Shown one piece after another: positions 44,435 through 45,978 of a DNA stretch of 45,978 bases. Below the pieces are notes generated by a model, which saw only the letters and a program-made list of their open reading frames with translations, had not been told where the DNA came from and made no database searches. Location of the stretch: NCBI GenBank assembly GCA_019359435.1, contig JAHHHI010000008.1:1-45978 (forward strand), given 5' to 3'. The number at the start of each line of letters is the position of its first letter. Positions within the stretch are counted from its first letter, which is position 1. The DNA is from Kaiparowitsia implicata GSE-PSE-MK54-09C (lineage in GTDB: Bacteria > Cyanobacteriota > Cyanobacteriia > Elainellales > Elainellaceae). A program made the translations under genes and the position numbers.

Positions 44435-44928
44435 ATGCAGCTCCCCCAAACCAATATGTTTCCCGCGTTCTACCAAACTACCCTTCGTGCCCATCTCAGT
44501 GAAACCCAGTATTTGACTTTGGCGCTGTTGGTGCTATTGCTACAGGCTCATCGTCAAGTCACACTCTCGGCGTTAGCCAGTGTCTTTCACCAGCCGATTC
44601 AGTATCAAACGTCAGTTCGGGTTAAGAGGGTTTTGGGGCATCGCGCGACGCGCGATGCCCCAAAACCCTTAATGTGCCGTGCGCGTCGCGCACGGCACAT
44701 TAAGGGTTTGAGCTTATCCCGAACTCAGGTTATCAAAGTTGACAGCGCAACGTGCAGCGTTTTTTAGCCTTGCCATATCTCACCCTGAAGCTGCTGTGGT
44801 TTCTACTGCTCAAATACTGGATTCGACAAGTGCAAACCGGACGGGGGTTGAATCGTCACCAACTGCGGCTTAGCCACCTTCCGCGCCATAGTGAAGCAGG
44901 TCGGTTGGCGTTTGCCATAGGATGCTGA
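44435..44928 (+). pseudogene. IS4-like transposase, interrupted and truncated
   Basis: The first 58 codons (44435-44608) read MQLPQTNMFPAFYQTTLRAH, then QYLTLALLVLLLQAHRQVTL and SVFHQPIQYQ, the start of a cyanobacterial IS4-type transposase. A family 2 MITE follows at 44609-44730. Skipping it and one TATCAA copy, the same frame goes on from 44737 (NVQRFLALPYLTLKLLWF, LLLKYWIRQVQTGRGLN) to a stop at 44926-44928. One TGA at 44740-44742 stands where CGA (Arg) is expected. The catalytic DDE region is not present after that, so the gene was also truncated. AAGGGAACC precedes the ATG. Confidence 0.82.
44609..44730 (+). mobile_element. MITE family 2, full copy (122 bp) inside a transposase gene
   Basis: The ends are ACGTCAGTTCGGGTTAAGAG and, inverted, ACCTGAGTTCGGGATAAGC. 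TATCAA flanks both sides (44603-44608, 44731-44736) as a target duplication. Two near-perfect hairpins fill the interior: a stem of about 19 bp on AGGGTTTTGGGGCATCGCG and one of 16 bp on TTAATGTGCCGTGCGC. No ORF of its own. Its ends match the region ahead of the interrupted transposase (44267), so it is probably mobilised by that element family. Confidence 0.88.
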
Positions 44929-44996
44929 GAATTTGAATGGACGCTTTCGCTGTATGACCTACGGTGCAACCTGCTCCATCGCCCCGTCAAGATCGA

Positions 44997-45025
44997 TTTT
45001 GGATCAGGAAATAACTGATCCAAAA
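44997..45025. repeat. perfect 11-bp inverted repeat
   Basis: TTTTGGATCAG, a 7-base loop and CTGATCCAAAA. It lies between the IS4-like remnant and the double-glycine peptide gene. It could terminate read-through from the IS side, since it ends in AAAA/TTTT on both strands. Confidence 0.6.
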
Positions 45026-45121
45026 CTGATCCAGTGCTGATCTTTCGTCGCTGGGTGAATTCGGCCACACTTCAGGAGTACGCAACGTACACCGTTTCTT
45101 CAACACACCAAGAGACAACCC

Positions 45122-45256
45122 ATGAACCAGCAAATTCAGGCCCAACCTGCGACGAATAAACGATCCCAGCCCTCGGCCACCGAGAATTACCCCGAACTCA
45201 GCGATGCTGAGCTAGACGTGATCTGCGGCGGCAACCTTATAGGAAGAAAGCGGTAG
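45122..45256 (+). CDS. double-glycine leader peptide, bacteriocin/RiPP precursor-like
   Basis: A 44-residue peptide: a polar head (MNQQIQAQPATNKRSQPS), then ELSDAELDVICGG, then a short basic end NLIGRKR. LSxxELxxxxGG is the double-glycine leader motif recognised by peptidase-containing ABC exporters (C39 type). Such leaders precede bacteriocins, microcins and many peptide natural products. AAGAGA lies about eight bases ahead of the ATG. The seven-residue core after GG is very short, so the gene may be truncated or the peptide may act in signalling. No exporter or modifying enzyme is in the window, though the next genes downstream are not visible. Confidence 0.6.
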   Translation: MNQQIQAQPATNKRSQPSATENYPELSDAELDVICGGNLIGRKR

Positions 45257-45978
45257 TCAAGGGGAATCCGGCCACGATCACTAGGGTGCAAACGCCCTGG
45301 CTCGTCGCAAAAGTCTGCTTTAGCAGACTGAGGAACTTGCCTACTAATCCTTCTCAGAGGATTGCTGCTATGAGCCTGGGATTTCCAGTCCTTCTAGTTC
45401 CAGAGCAAGCGGCCAATCTAAGAGATCACCCCCTTAAATCCGCTCCACCTTGACAAGGGTGGGAAAAGGCAGACCCACCGGGGTATTAAGCGACAGCCCA
45501 ACGGGCTTGACCTAACGCTTAGTGATCCCAAACCTATGAGAACAATGAACCATTCCAGAGAGATTCGCTATTCGAGCAGCCCTTAGTCACCAGCGCTGGA
45601 GCGCATTTTGTTACAGCAGCAGTGGTTTGCCCTCCCATCCACGGCTTGGTGTGCTACGCCTCCACCAATCGCGTCACGCAGGCCCCACCGCCGCATTTAG
45701 TTGACTCTTAGGGCGCTAGCTCGGTTGCCCGCTTCCCCGTCGGCTACTAATTTTCCCCCTGGGCTGAACTAACGGTCGCAGAGCTCGCCGACTTAGAGCA
45801 GCGGAGGCAGAGCAATGTGCTCATGCAACGGTTCAACCCGTTTCTAGACAATAGAGCTGTTGGGGAATAACTGAAAGAACTACCCTCGCTGGCAGTGGTT
45901 CTGTTTTGGTGCTGGTCTCAAGCGGCCATCAGGTAGAAGTTCCATAATCCAGCGGCGGTGAGCATCAGGTGGTCATCG
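45257..45978. other. right end of window, no intact gene seen
   Basis: Two stem-loops occur: GTCTGCTTTAGCAGAC near 45311-45326 and CTGAGG/CCTTCTCAG near 45328-45357. Plus-strand pieces look like decayed coding sequence, for example a frame from about 45771 to a stop near 45870 with LTVAELADLEQRRQSN and MQRFNPFLDNRAVGE. No family was recognised. Confidence 0.4.

Noticed and set aside
44856-45068. 70-codon minus-strand frame near the double-glycine peptide
   Set aside because: It overlaps the IS4-like remnant and a hairpin and has no protein features.

Overview
The window is a piece of a cyanobacterial chromosome. The evidence is the very frequent HIP1-type octamer GCGATCGC, a cyanobacterial-type 5S rRNA end, and several cyanobacterial gene types: vipp1/IM30, an FtsH2-type thylakoid protease, the cyanobacterial glutamate-cysteine ligase, an x-type thioredoxin and AAA-like/WD40 regulators. 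The gene mix suggests a filamentous Leptolyngbya-like lineage, but that placement is an inference. No plasmid or phage core was found, only IS debris.

Layout. 1-105: 3' end of 5S rRNA and its terminator, so the window starts at the tail of an rRNA operon. 147-1948: a decayed IS630-type element and an IS5-type transposase fragment. 2408-8443, all minus strand: thioredoxin, vipp1, ftsH and gltX. 8945-9018: tRNA-Asp(GTC). 9183-11492, minus strand: a UbiH-type hydroxylase behind two tandem-duplicated small membrane proteins. 12539-14797: a REC-GAF-GAF-histidine kinase on the plus strand. 14864-18591, minus strand: proline iminopeptidase, a small unknown protein, accD, a DUF2007-type protein and prepilin peptidase. 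18752-19461: a broken paralogue of the kinase. 19710-23300, minus strand: glutamate-cysteine ligase, a conserved single-TM protein and a histidine phosphatase. 24091-25158: a secreted peptidoglycan-binding/SH3 protein with poly-glycine linkers and a long structured leader. 25707-28055: PcrA/UvrD helicase. 28478-33884: an RND efflux pump and its membrane-fusion protein, with a Cys-rich secreted-protein gene facing the other way between them. 34390-39296: a two-gene operon of AAA-like ATPases, one with an N-terminal helix-turn-helix region and one with a membrane helix and 14 WD40 repeats. 39853-44227: a DUF1028 protein, a cupin and Tex. 44267-45978: IS remnants, a 44-residue double-glycine leader peptide gene and non-coding sequence.

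Two families of short non-autonomous elements run through the window. Family 1 (about 131 bp, CTAG at both ends, 19-bp inverted ends) has four copies: 11763, 15861, 18610 and 33956. Family 2 (hairpin-rich, ends like AACGTCAGTTCGGGTT) has copies at 25383 and 44609 and a related end at 44267. The 44609 copy sits inside an IS4-like transposase gene. Removing it with one 6-bp duplication restores the reading frame exactly.

Functional themes: membrane and thylakoid upkeep (vipp1, ftsH, accD, UbiH-type enzyme), redox balance (thioredoxin, glutathione synthesis), envelope and export (prepilin peptidase, RND pump, SH3 protein) and signalling (hybrid kinase, AAA/WD40 pair). The best candidates for undescribed biology are the HTH-AAA / AAA-TM-WD40 operon, the double-glycine peptide and the two mobile repeat families.
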